Source: RGIG7450 sp045633565
GTDB lineage: Bacteria > Bacillota > Clostridia > RUG12999
Assembly: GCA_045633565.1 (NCBI GenBank)
Contig: JAZQYO010000006.1
Span: forward strand, 98,465 to 162,464
DNA: 64,000 nt
Reading direction: 5' to 3'
Shown piece after piece: positions 57,401-64,000 of this stretch. Below the pieces are notes generated by a model, which ran no database searches, was not told where the DNA came from, and worked only from the letters and a program-made list of their open reading frames with translations. The translations under genes and the position numbers were made by a program. Every line of letters begins with the position of its first letter. Position 1 is the first letter of the stretch.

Positions 57401-59184
57401 TTGCAGCTCCTTCAGGTGATGTTGAATCTATTACAGATTACACGGGATATTTTGAAAATAACACGCAATATCCTATGTATGTTGACGAATATGGTTATCT
57501 TGACCTTGGTTATACGATTACCGAGCAACCGTCGTTTGAAAACGGTTACACGGTCAGCCTGAACGAAAATTGTGGTGAAACATATCAATGGTATGAGGTG
57601 ATTGAAGTTATATACTCATTCCCGGAAGATATTACGGTGGACCAGGAACAAATTTACTTCTTGCGGAATGAACTTAATGCATCTGATGATGCTTACATAG
57701 CAGTTCCCGGAATTTCTGACGAAGAAAATGGCTCTTTCGTATATGCGGTTGTCGCGTTCCTGGAAGAAGGAACATTTAAGATTACACCGACGGGCGATTC
57801 GTCAGGGGTAGAGTATAATTTGTTTGAGTGTGATCCTGTAGAGTTTACTCCGACCGAAGAACCGCTTGTATCTGTGAGTGAAAATACATGGAGCGTGGAT
57901 GAAAATACACTGTACTTTGTTATAGCCTCTGCAGAGAGAAGTATTTCAGATATGCCTGAAGTAACAATGTCTTTCGACACATACACTCTTGGAAGTGCAG
58001 TTGCAGATGCAACCGAAAACTCCCTTACAGGTGCAGAAAACGGCAAACTATACAGACTTGTTGTTGATTTGGGAATAGAAGATGTAACTTATGAAGATGT
58101 AACTTATCTTCAAAGCAATACAGTTCAATACTATTCTTCAAGAGAAGTAACATTTAATGCAGGTGAAGGCACGGGAACAATGGATGTTCAGAAGATTCCT
58201 GAAGGCGTTGAAACTGCACTTAACAAAAATACATTCACCAGAAGTGGCTACAAATTTGCAGGTTGGGCAACAGATTCTGACGGTGATGTAGTGTACGAAG
58301 ATGGTGCTAATGTTACTTTGAACGATGACCTTGCGCTTTTTGCAAAGTGGACTAAAATTCACTCGAGTTCCGGCGGTGGAGTAACTCACTATACCGTTAA
58401 GTTTGATACAAACGGCGGAAGTGTAATCACAAACAAAACCGTTACAAGAAACTCAAAACTTGCTGAGCCACAAGCTCCTACATGGGAAGGTTATAGGTTT
58501 ATCGGGTGGTTTACCGATAAAGAAATGACAGATGCTTATGATTTTGAAAGTAAGGTAACAAAGAATTTTACACTTTATGCAAAATGGGAAAAGCACGATG
58601 ACGAAATCGTAACTGCCGAATGGAAAAATCCGTTTACAGATGTAAAGGAAAATGATTGGTTCTACAATAATATAAAATTTGTTTTCGAAAACGGTCTTAT
58701 GAAAGGTGTAACAGATACCGCCTTTGCACCAAACGAAAACTTAACAAGAGCAATGCTTGTTACAGTTCTTTACCGTGCAGAAAATGAGCCTGCCACAAAC
58801 CGCAGTATTCCTTTCTCTGATATTGATATGGGTGCTTATTATGCAAATGCTGTATCTTGGGCAAAGCAGAACGGTATTGTAAACGGTGTAACAGAGAACG
58901 AATTTGCACCGGATGAAAGCATTACCCGTGAGCAGATTGCGGCGATTATGATGAGATATGCAGTCTATAAGGGAATGGATGCATTGACACTCGAAGAAAA
59001 TCTTCATTTTGCAGACGCTAACGAGATTTCTGAATATGCAGTATCTTCAATGAATTGGGCAGTTGGTGCAGAACTTATAAACGGTAAGTCCGAAGGCATA
59101 CTTGCTCCAAAGGATAAAGCAACAAGAGCTGAAGTTGCAGCAATACTACACAGGTATTTAAATATGGTAACAAGCCATAATTAA
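54499..59184 (+). CDS. Cell-surface 5'-nucleotidase with beta-helix, InlB-like repeats and SLH domains
   Basis: This is a 1561-residue secreted protein. Order: signal peptide (1-30); metallophosphatase domain (about 34-280) with YENDVHC, GDFVQGG, GNHEFD, SHIG and DGHSHS; 5'-nucleotidase C-terminal domain (about 314-530) with NLCSDAFR, VNGGGIRAPI and FPYNN; a linker; a Gly-rich right-handed beta-helix (about 790-915; GGGIF and MYGGS repeats); two InlB/Flg_new repeats (about 1217-1363) ending FAKWT and YAKWEK; three SLH domains (about 1377-1555) for wall anchoring. It should strip phosphate from extracellular nucleotides at the cell surface. It lies just after the LytTR site. Confidence 0.93.
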   Translation: MKNFNKKLLSFAIVLCMFLSCFSGVVFAKDTETIVILYENDVHCAVEGYSKLAAMKNELSEDYEYVGVVSSGDFVQGGTLGAVSRGEYVVSLMNLVGYDAVTLGNHEFDYKLARLNELAELMNTKPISCNFQEIGTSKPYFEPYSIVSYGDVDIAYIGITTPSALSSSSPAQFKDENGEYIYTFNVDTLYDVVQANIDSAKEDGADYIIALSHIGYEEDPQYEDARDLIENTDGFDVVLDGHSHSVIENMKLTDEGGNEVVLTSTGTKFENIGKLTISGETITTELIETEGYTNTDASVNAKLAEINEAYSALGNRKIGDSEIELITHDGDKRLVRTTETNLGNLCSDAFRIVTGADIGYVNGGGIRAPIEVGDVTFNDVLNVFPYNNAVVVAEVSGQVIKDFLELAVKFWPSESGAFPHISGLTFSLNAAIESAAQVDNNWVFTGIDGEYRVYDIMVLNKDSGEYEPLDLTKNYSIASDSYHLLECGDGMSMFADATILQNDGMLDVDLFETYITENLDGVIGEEYAEVDNRITFTNIEASKIDVNIDWYKVPKLNNGAVPPEPIDSRDSDINGYMSVDCEGLDYYQYGWATYDEETEKWVYAHLMGDEYRINNEDRYALVFAAVLKPTHLFADEIAITGFGDAERIPGGISFIVGYTLEIGTLDEVNTKVHSHTTGGDAPWDGTSGIVYENNKAYIYLTGDVALSDTLTVESGNTLNLCLNGNILSYEGTENSSVIYVKENATLNIYDCKNTVHNGYIDDETHLWRSGDAPGGAESLNLIGGVITGGTGKTHTNLNNNGGGIFSSGNLSLYGGNIAGNTGVYGGGIFIDEGSFNMYGGSIIGNAANTSYSGGGGVDVEDGTFYMHDGIVAHNYSAYVGGGVVVDDEFYMLGGSVVNNTAKFGSGIKCDGMFDGYGNGNMYISGTPVIKDNTATSQGSGNIDGIPYVNGPLKDGAFINLNVDCYGTVAAPSGDVESITDYTGYFENNTQYPMYVDEYGYLDLGYTITEQPSFENGYTVSLNENCGETYQWYEVIEVIYSFPEDITVDQEQIYFLRNELNASDDAYIAVPGISDEENGSFVYAVVAFLEEGTFKITPTGDSSGVEYNLFECDPVEFTPTEEPLVSVSENTWSVDENTLYFVIASAERSISDMPEVTMSFDTYTLGSAVADATENSLTGAENGKLYRLVVDLGIEDVTYEDVTYLQSNTVQYYSSREVTFNAGEGTGTMDVQKIPEGVETALNKNTFTRSGYKFAGWATDSDGDVVYEDGANVTLNDDLALFAKWTKIHSSSGGGVTHYTVKFDTNGGSVITNKTVTRNSKLAEPQAPTWEGYRFIGWFTDKEMTDAYDFESKVTKNFTLYAKWEKHDDEIVTAEWKNPFTDVKENDWFYNNIKFVFENGLMKGVTDTAFAPNENLTRAMLVTVLYRAENEPATNRSIPFSDIDMGAYYANAVSWAKQNGIVNGVTENEFAPDESITREQIAAIMMRYAVYKGMDALTLEENLHFADANEISEYAVSSMNWAVGAELINGKSEGILAPKDKATRAEVAAILHRYLNMVTSHN

Positions 59185-59214
59185 ATAAATTATTAAATTT
59201 TAGGAGGAAATTTT

Positions 59215-60282
59215 ATGAAAAGTAAAAAAATCTTTCAAACCATTTTAATTTTTGCTATGGTAATGACATTGTTTACAGGATGCACGGTAAACAATACTGA
59301 TACAAATATAGAAACTGAAGTAAGCAATGTTCCGACAGTTATTGCAAAGACTAACGGCGGCGAAAAGTGGGAAACAAAAATAGACTATGCCAATGCAGAT
59401 AACTGGCTTAGTGCAGAAGACGCAGGCAAGGATGTTGACGTTGTATATTTTTATCCAACAACCTTTTCAAAGGTATCTGACGATGCTCCTGATGTAGCAG
59501 ATATTACAGATGAATCTATGCGTAGCGGTGCACAGAGAGAACTTAAAAATCAGGCTTCGGTATTTGGAGAAGATTGCAATATCTATGCACCTTTTTATAG
59601 ACAGGTAAATGCAGCCTATGCACTCACTCTCAGCGATGAAGAAGCTGACGATCTGCTCCGTTATTCCGCATCACAGGATCCGTCCGCTGCACTTGATTAC
59701 TACTTTGAAAACTATAACAACGGTAAACCCTTCATTCTTGCGGGACATTCTCAGGGTTCTCAGATTCTGACTATGATTCTTTCTGACTATATGAAAGAAC
59801 ATCCTGAGCACTACAAAAATATGATTGCAGCATATGTAATTGGATATTCCGTAACCGACAAATATCTTGCAGCAAACCCACACCTTAAGTTTGCAGAAGG
59901 TGCTGACGATACAGGTGTTATCATTTCCTACAATACAGAAGGTCCTGCAAATAAGGATCAGCACAATGCGGTAGTAACCGACGGAGCTATTTCCATTAAC
60001 CCGATTAACTGGAAAAAAGATGATACATATGCATCTAAAGAAGAAAACCTCGGTTCACTTAATATAGACGGAGAAATCGAAAAGAATCTTGCTGATGCAA
60101 AGATTGATTTAGAGCGTGGTGTTGTAGTTTGTGAAACTGCCGATTCTGCAGTGTATGCAATTCCTGAAGCTGCACATGCACTTTTCGGACCTGAAAGCTA
60201 CCATGGACAGGATTACGGTTTCTATTATATGAATTTGCGTGAAAATGCCAAGGTAAGAATAGAAGCATTTAAAAATAAGTAA
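59215..60282 (+). CDS. Lipoprotein, DUF3089 alpha/beta-hydrolase family
   Basis: The 355-residue protein has a lipoprotein signal with lipobox LFTGC, so it should be anchored outside the membrane. The DUF3089 core includes VDVVYFYPTTF, NIYAPFYRQVN and the nucleophile elbow FILAGHSQGSQ. A GHLHNA-like NKDQHNAVVTDG segment near residue 245 may hold the catalytic His. The substrate is unknown. It follows the 5'-nucleotidase by 30 bases with an AGGAGG site, in one operon. Confidence 0.88.
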   Translation: MKSKKIFQTILIFAMVMTLFTGCTVNNTDTNIETEVSNVPTVIAKTNGGEKWETKIDYANADNWLSAEDAGKDVDVVYFYPTTFSKVSDDAPDVADITDESMRSGAQRELKNQASVFGEDCNIYAPFYRQVNAAYALTLSDEEADDLLRYSASQDPSAALDYYFENYNNGKPFILAGHSQGSQILTMILSDYMKEHPEHYKNMIAAYVIGYSVTDKYLAANPHLKFAEGADDTGVIISYNTEGPANKDQHNAVVTDGAISINPINWKKDDTYASKEENLGSLNIDGEIEKNLADAKIDLERGVVVCETADSAVYAIPEAAHALFGPESYHGQDYGFYYMNLRENAKVRIEAFKNK

Positions 60283-60297
60283 TTGAGGTGATATTAT

Positions 60298-63200
60298 ATG
60301 TTTAAATCCAAGCCACTAGTTGCACTGGTCTTGGTTCTGAGCGTGTTGCTGTCCATAAGTGCACCTGCTTTTGCGAATAGCGAGGTTCCATACGAAACAA
60401 TAGGTATTACACGGCAGGAATTTGATGGCAATATTATTTACTTTGGTGCACCGGGACCGGTGTTTGACGAAAATGACAAAGTATATGCATTTCCGATTTT
60501 AAGAAGCGGTGATGTTTCGCAGGAAGCATCAGTAGTGCTCAGAACTCTTGATTTTTCAGCACTTTATAATAAGGATTACAGTATTATAGGCGATAGTATA
60601 GAAATCATAGAGAGAGACAAAACTCTTATTGAACTGGCAATTACCGGCGAGAAGTCAATCATAGATGACTCCGCTCTGAACGAAATAGAGGAAGGTAGTC
60701 AGCAAATTGGAGAAACAATCGAAGAAAACAGTGATGTACTGACAGACGATGATCCCGATTCTCCGGATGCTGAAGTCGAAGAAGAAACAGCTGATGAAAC
60801 TGTTAACACCGAAGTCGAAACAGAAACTGATAATACAGAAAAAACTCCTGATGAAAGCAAGGAATATTTTGCGGTTGTGCCTGAAATTGAAGTTGAAGAA
60901 ACCTCGGGCAAAAGCAAACTTGCTTTAGAAAAAGAGGCACATACAGGAAAACTCACCAGAGAGGTTCAGAAAACAGAAGTGTATAATGAACTTGGCGATA
61001 TTGTCAGGGATGAAATGCTTGGCGATATATTTGAATATGTAAATTATTCATCCGAAACTGTTTTAACCTTTGCCCCTGGTGAGGAAGTTAAATATGTTAA
61101 TATACGTATTATGGATGACGGCATTTCAGAAAGTGAAGAATATTTCACTCTTCTTATGACAGAGCCGCAAGGAGCCGAGCTTTCTGAGCTGACAGCAACA
61201 AATGTAATCATCACAGATGATGAACCTGTGGTGCTTCCCAAGGTAACCTTTTCGTCGGATGAATACAAATCAAAGGACGGAATAGTAAGTGTAACCGTAA
61301 AAAGAAACGGTGCAGAGTATTCGCCTGCAACTTGTATATTAGAGACAACAGACGGCAGTGCGATTGCAGATGTACACTATGAAAGCATATATGGTGAGAT
61401 TGTTTTTGCACCATATGAAAAGGAAAAAACAGTAGATATTATTGTTGGCGGAAAAGGCGATTTCAAGCTCACCCTTTCAGATTTTACAGGTTGTGAAGCA
61501 GGTGCTTTAAGTCAGGCTACCGCCAAGATTGACGAAGGTGCAGGTATTGCTCTTTTTGCAGCCGCTAATGATGGACTTGAATTCCCCATTACGGTTAAAG
61601 ACAAAACATATACAGTAAAATACAAATCCGGCGATATAGTCGGAGAAATATATGATACCGGCTATGATCCTCATCTTTTGGTAGGTAAGTACTATTTCTC
61701 TGCTCCTGACAGTAACAGTGGAATATTTAACTACAGCAGAGATAACCATACCGGCACTGTGCCTTCCAATAAGGGTAATTATAATTCCTTCTATTCAGGG
61801 CCGAGCACCACAGGTGATTTCGCCACCGGTAACGGTCAGTTGGAGTATTACCATTCTTACACAAAAAGAACCGGTAGTATGTATACATACAGTAACGCTA
61901 ATGCTACTACAAAAATAGAAGGTCCGTACTATCAGTATTTGATCCCGCATTGGGAGCAAGACAGAACCTTCGGTAATGTCTTTGTGAGTGACAGCCAGTT
62001 ATCCTCAATGGATGTTTATGACAGAGCTTTAAATAAAGAGAAGCTTGAACAAGGTTTAATTGGTACGGGTATAAGAACGGGCAAATTTTCAAAAGAAACA
62101 AGTATGGATTCTGCCGTTCAGATTAAAGATGTTCTTAGCGCTATGTGCGTAAAGGTTGCTGCGGTGGATAAGTATACGGGCAGAACGCCTAAAATCAGAA
62201 CCAAATTCTACGGTGTTGCGGCGTTTTATAAGAAGTATCGCATAAGTGTTACATATCCTACAGAAAAGCAGTTTATTACCGGTGTTAATTCAGAAACAGG
62301 GGAAGCTGTAACTACCGGCTATATTCCTGCTCAGGTAAATGTAAACTGCGGAGCACAGATACTCGGAAACAGAGAAAATATGGATATTTTCATCAATGAT
62401 GATGAGAAAAAATCTAATCTTGTGTTCAGTGTCAGCGATAACCGTGTAAATGGTGTAAACGGAAAATTCGGTAAAATAACGGGGTATACAATCCGTATAG
62501 GGTCATCTTCGGCTTACATCAACAAGAGCTATCCTGCTGATTATTTTAGCTTCCTTGATTCTAAGGTGAAAGCCGGCGAAAGTACTACATCTTTGTCATT
62601 TACAAGTGCTGCTGTGGAATCTGTCAAGAAAAAGGCAAACAGCAACCTTGATACAATACCGATAGACAAGTATTTTTCTGCATGGATAGAATCGGTACAG
62701 AACGAGAAAAACTCTCAGGACAAGACACCGGGAGTTATCAGTGACGGCGGAAAAGCATACCATCAGGAACTTAAGTTTACTCCGATTGTAGATTATTATG
62801 ATGTGGATGTTACCGTTGTAAAGCCATATACTGAAGGAACAGACATGAATGTTGTTCTCGGCGGCTTTAAGTGGCAGGAACTTTCTCTTGGAGAGCATAG
62901 CTTCCATGCAGGTGATTCACTTGATCTTACAGGTGAGCCGTATGATGATTCCTATAAGGCGGAAGGCTACGAGGTTTCGGTAAATGACGGTGTGTTCAAC
63001 ACCATACGTGATACAAAAACACTTGTACTGCTACCCGGAAATAAATACACCATAAGACCTGTAATTTCTCAAATCAACAACTGTATTGAGATTACCAGAT
63101 CTGAAGGTGCTATGAAATATTTTGAAATTGGAAACAACGTTTTCACAGAAGAAGAACTTGCTCCTTATCCTGAATTTGCAGGTAAAACAATCCTGAAGCT

Positions 63201-64000
63201 TCATCCCGAAAAGAAAACCGTGCTTGAACAGATGACGCCCGAGGTTGGAAAAATTTATTATCTTGATGTTATATGGAAGGATAATCGGTCTAACAAAAGT
63301 TTCACATATTTCCCGTATATAACCGACAAAATGACGGGCAATAAGTATATAACAAACAGGTACTTCTTCAAGGCTCGATCTTTGCCGGGCGACAATGTAA
63401 TAAACCTTGCAGCTTATCAAGCTAAGGCAGCTAATGTTGGAAAATACAAAATTAAAGGCTCTGTAAAGACATCCTACAAGCCGATTTTGTCAAACGGACT
63501 TGAATTTTCCAAAGAGGGCGCTCAGGGCTACAGTGTAATCATGGGTAGTGGCGAAACAGAATATGAAAAGACATCAGTAGATGGTGTTAAGGAAACTGTT
63601 ACCGGTGTTGATACTGTCAAAGATTACACTGACGAAAACGGAAACTTTGAATTTGATGCAATTCAGGGCTTTAAGAATGTATATATAAACCTTTTGGTTA
63701 CTAACGGAACAAATACCGAGGATATCATAAACGTAAAACTCCCCGCAAAAGGTACGAATGGTAAGGTAATAACTGTAGGCGCAGAGGAATTCTGTCTGCA
63801 GTATTCACCAAATCTCCCTTATATCCCCGAAGGCGGAATATCCTATTATTATGACAAGAGCACAAACAACGAGCAGATAGATTTAAGAGAAAACTCTATC
63901 CGTGTTTTTGACGATAATCTTACAATCCGTGCCGTTGTAAATTCCAATGGCAGAAAGATAAAGAAAGCGGTATTCAAGATTCGCACCACAAACGGTATTG
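60298..64000 (+). CDS. Large secreted Calx-beta domain protein (3' end outside window)
   Basis: An ATG at 60298 after a GAGGTG site opens a frame that stays open for 1234 codons to the window edge. It has a signal peptide (KPLVALVLVLSVLLSISAPAFA), an acidic low-complexity stretch (about 131-190), then Calx-beta-like units. One has FAPGEEVKYVNIRIMDDGIS and ITDDEP (about 245-306), the next VTFSSDEYKSKDGIVSVTV (about 313-400). The rest is beta-rich and repetitive. Surface binding or adhesion is likely. It starts 15 bases after the DUF3089 gene. Confidence 0.85.
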   Translation, partial: MFKSKPLVALVLVLSVLLSISAPAFANSEVPYETIGITRQEFDGNIIYFGAPGPVFDENDKVYAFPILRSGDVSQEASVVLRTLDFSALYNKDYSIIGDSIEIIERDKTLIELAITGEKSIIDDSALNEIEEGSQQIGETIEENSDVLTDDDPDSPDAEVEEETADETVNTEVETETDNTEKTPDESKEYFAVVPEIEVEETSGKSKLALEKEAHTGKLTREVQKTEVYNELGDIVRDEMLGDIFEYVNYSSETVLTFAPGEEVKYVNIRIMDDGISESEEYFTLLMTEPQGAELSELTATNVIITDDEPVVLPKVTFSSDEYKSKDGIVSVTVKRNGAEYSPATCILETTDGSAIADVHYESIYGEIVFAPYEKEKTVDIIVGGKGDFKLTLSDFTGCEAGALSQATAKIDEGAGIALFAAANDGLEFPITVKDKTYTVKYKSGDIVGEIYDTGYDPHLLVGKYYFSAPDSNSGIFNYSRDNHTGTVPSNKGNYNSFYSGPSTTGDFATGNGQLEYYHSYTKRTGSMYTYSNANATTKIEGPYYQYLIPHWEQDRTFGNVFVSDSQLSSMDVYDRALNKEKLEQGLIGTGIRTGKFSKETSMDSAVQIKDVLSAMCVKVAAVDKYTGRTPKIRTKFYGVAAFYKKYRISVTYPTEKQFITGVNSETGEAVTTGYIPAQVNVNCGAQILGNRENMDIFINDDEKKSNLVFSVSDNRVNGVNGKFGKITGYTIRIGSSSAYINKSYPADYFSFLDSKVKAGESTTSLSFTSAAVESVKKKANSNLDTIPIDKYFSAWIESVQNEKNSQDKTPGVISDGGKAYHQELKFTPIVDYYDVDVTVVKPYTEGTDMNVVLGGFKWQELSLGEHSFHAGDSLDLTGEPYDDSYKAEGYEVSVNDGVFNTIRDTKTLVLLPGNKYTIRPVISQINNCIEITRSEGAMKYFEIGNNVFTEEELAPYPEFAGKTILKLHPEKKTVLEQMTPEVGKIYYLDVIWKDNRSNKSFTYFPYITDKMTGNKYITNRYFFKARSLPGDNVINLAAYQAKAANVGKYKIKGSVKTSYKPILSNGLEFSKEGAQGYSVIMGSGETEYEKTSVDGVKETVTGVDTVKDYTDENGNFEFDAIQGFKNVYINLLVTNGTNTEDIINVKLPAKGTNGKVITVGAEEFCLQYSPNLPYIPEGGISYYYDKSTNNEQIDLRENSIRVFDDNLTIRAVVNSNGRKIKKAVFKIRTTNGI

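Noticed and set aside
1..64000. CRISPR arrays, tRNA and rRNA genes
   Set aside because: No regularly spaced repeat series and no tRNA- or rRNA-like sequence was recognised by eye anywhere in the window; a covariance search was not possible.

Overview
The window looks like chromosomal DNA of an endospore-forming, anaerobic, low-GC Firmicute of the class Clostridia, probably an uncultured gut-type lineage. The reasons are an alpha/beta-type spore protein, SpoIIR and the yabP-yabQ-divIC-S1 cluster, a reverse-type rubrerythrin beside a Fur-family regulator, a T-box leader, S-layer homology domains, GGAGG ribosome sites with many TTG starts, and TTGACA/N17/TATAAT promoters. No rRNA, tRNA or CRISPR array was seen.

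Layout. 1-3939 is the distal part of a tightly overlapping pyrimidine operon (pyrK-D-F-E-B-I). 3940-6630 holds a small ORF, a structured RNA, two 62-bp repeats and a T-box-controlled thrS without a TGS domain. 6730-11614 carries a GNAT acetyltransferase, a divergent AraC/GH3 xylosidase-type pair, a spore protein with an odd tail and a DUF4143 ATPase. 11745-17475 is a cluster of mobile genes: a Rep-like protein, a small resolvase and a large serine recombinase. One of two paralogous copper-amine-oxidase-N surface proteins lies inside it and the other just beyond. 18763-26264 is housekeeping: recR, iscS-iscU-serC-serA, rqcH-queA. 26278-28968 is an AraC/FAD-oxidoreductase pair. 29027-32358 has a third RNA/small-ORF locus, valS and a small membrane protein. 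32561-35763 is plsX-rnc-elp3-like-engB. 35756-39854 holds spoIIR, a YcxB-like protein, rlmB, yabP-yabQ-divIC-S1 and rlmH. 39858-44140 has a PHP-domain gene with a structured leader, mltG, trmR and tmcAL. 44283-45284 is Fur-family regulator plus rubrerythrin.

45228-50743 is a compact integrative island inserted at the 3' end of the rubrerythrin gene. It carries a tyrosine integrase, an AbiL/RloAB-like ATPase plus TOPRIM-like pair, a winged-helix-like/nucleoside-deoxyribosyltransferase-like protein and two small proteins. Both ends carry a rubrerythrin tail and its terminator, so the target gene is kept intact by a homologous but diverged tail.

51083-64000 carries an SstT-type transporter, a LytTR two-component system, and a surface/secretion operon: 5'-nucleotidase with InlB-like and SLH domains, a DUF3089 lipoprotein, and a Calx-beta-like giant cut by the window end. 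A 12-bp direct repeat with 21-bp periodicity between the two-component genes and the surface operon suggests direct control.

The two strongest candidates for something undescribed are (i) three copies of one RNA architecture (TGCA-type -35 with TATAAT promoter, TGCGA/TCGCA closing stem, AGGAG linker, strong terminator), each just upstream of an ORF, two of them a conserved roughly 38-residue small protein; and (ii) the rubrerythrin-targeting island with its extended AbiL-like operon.
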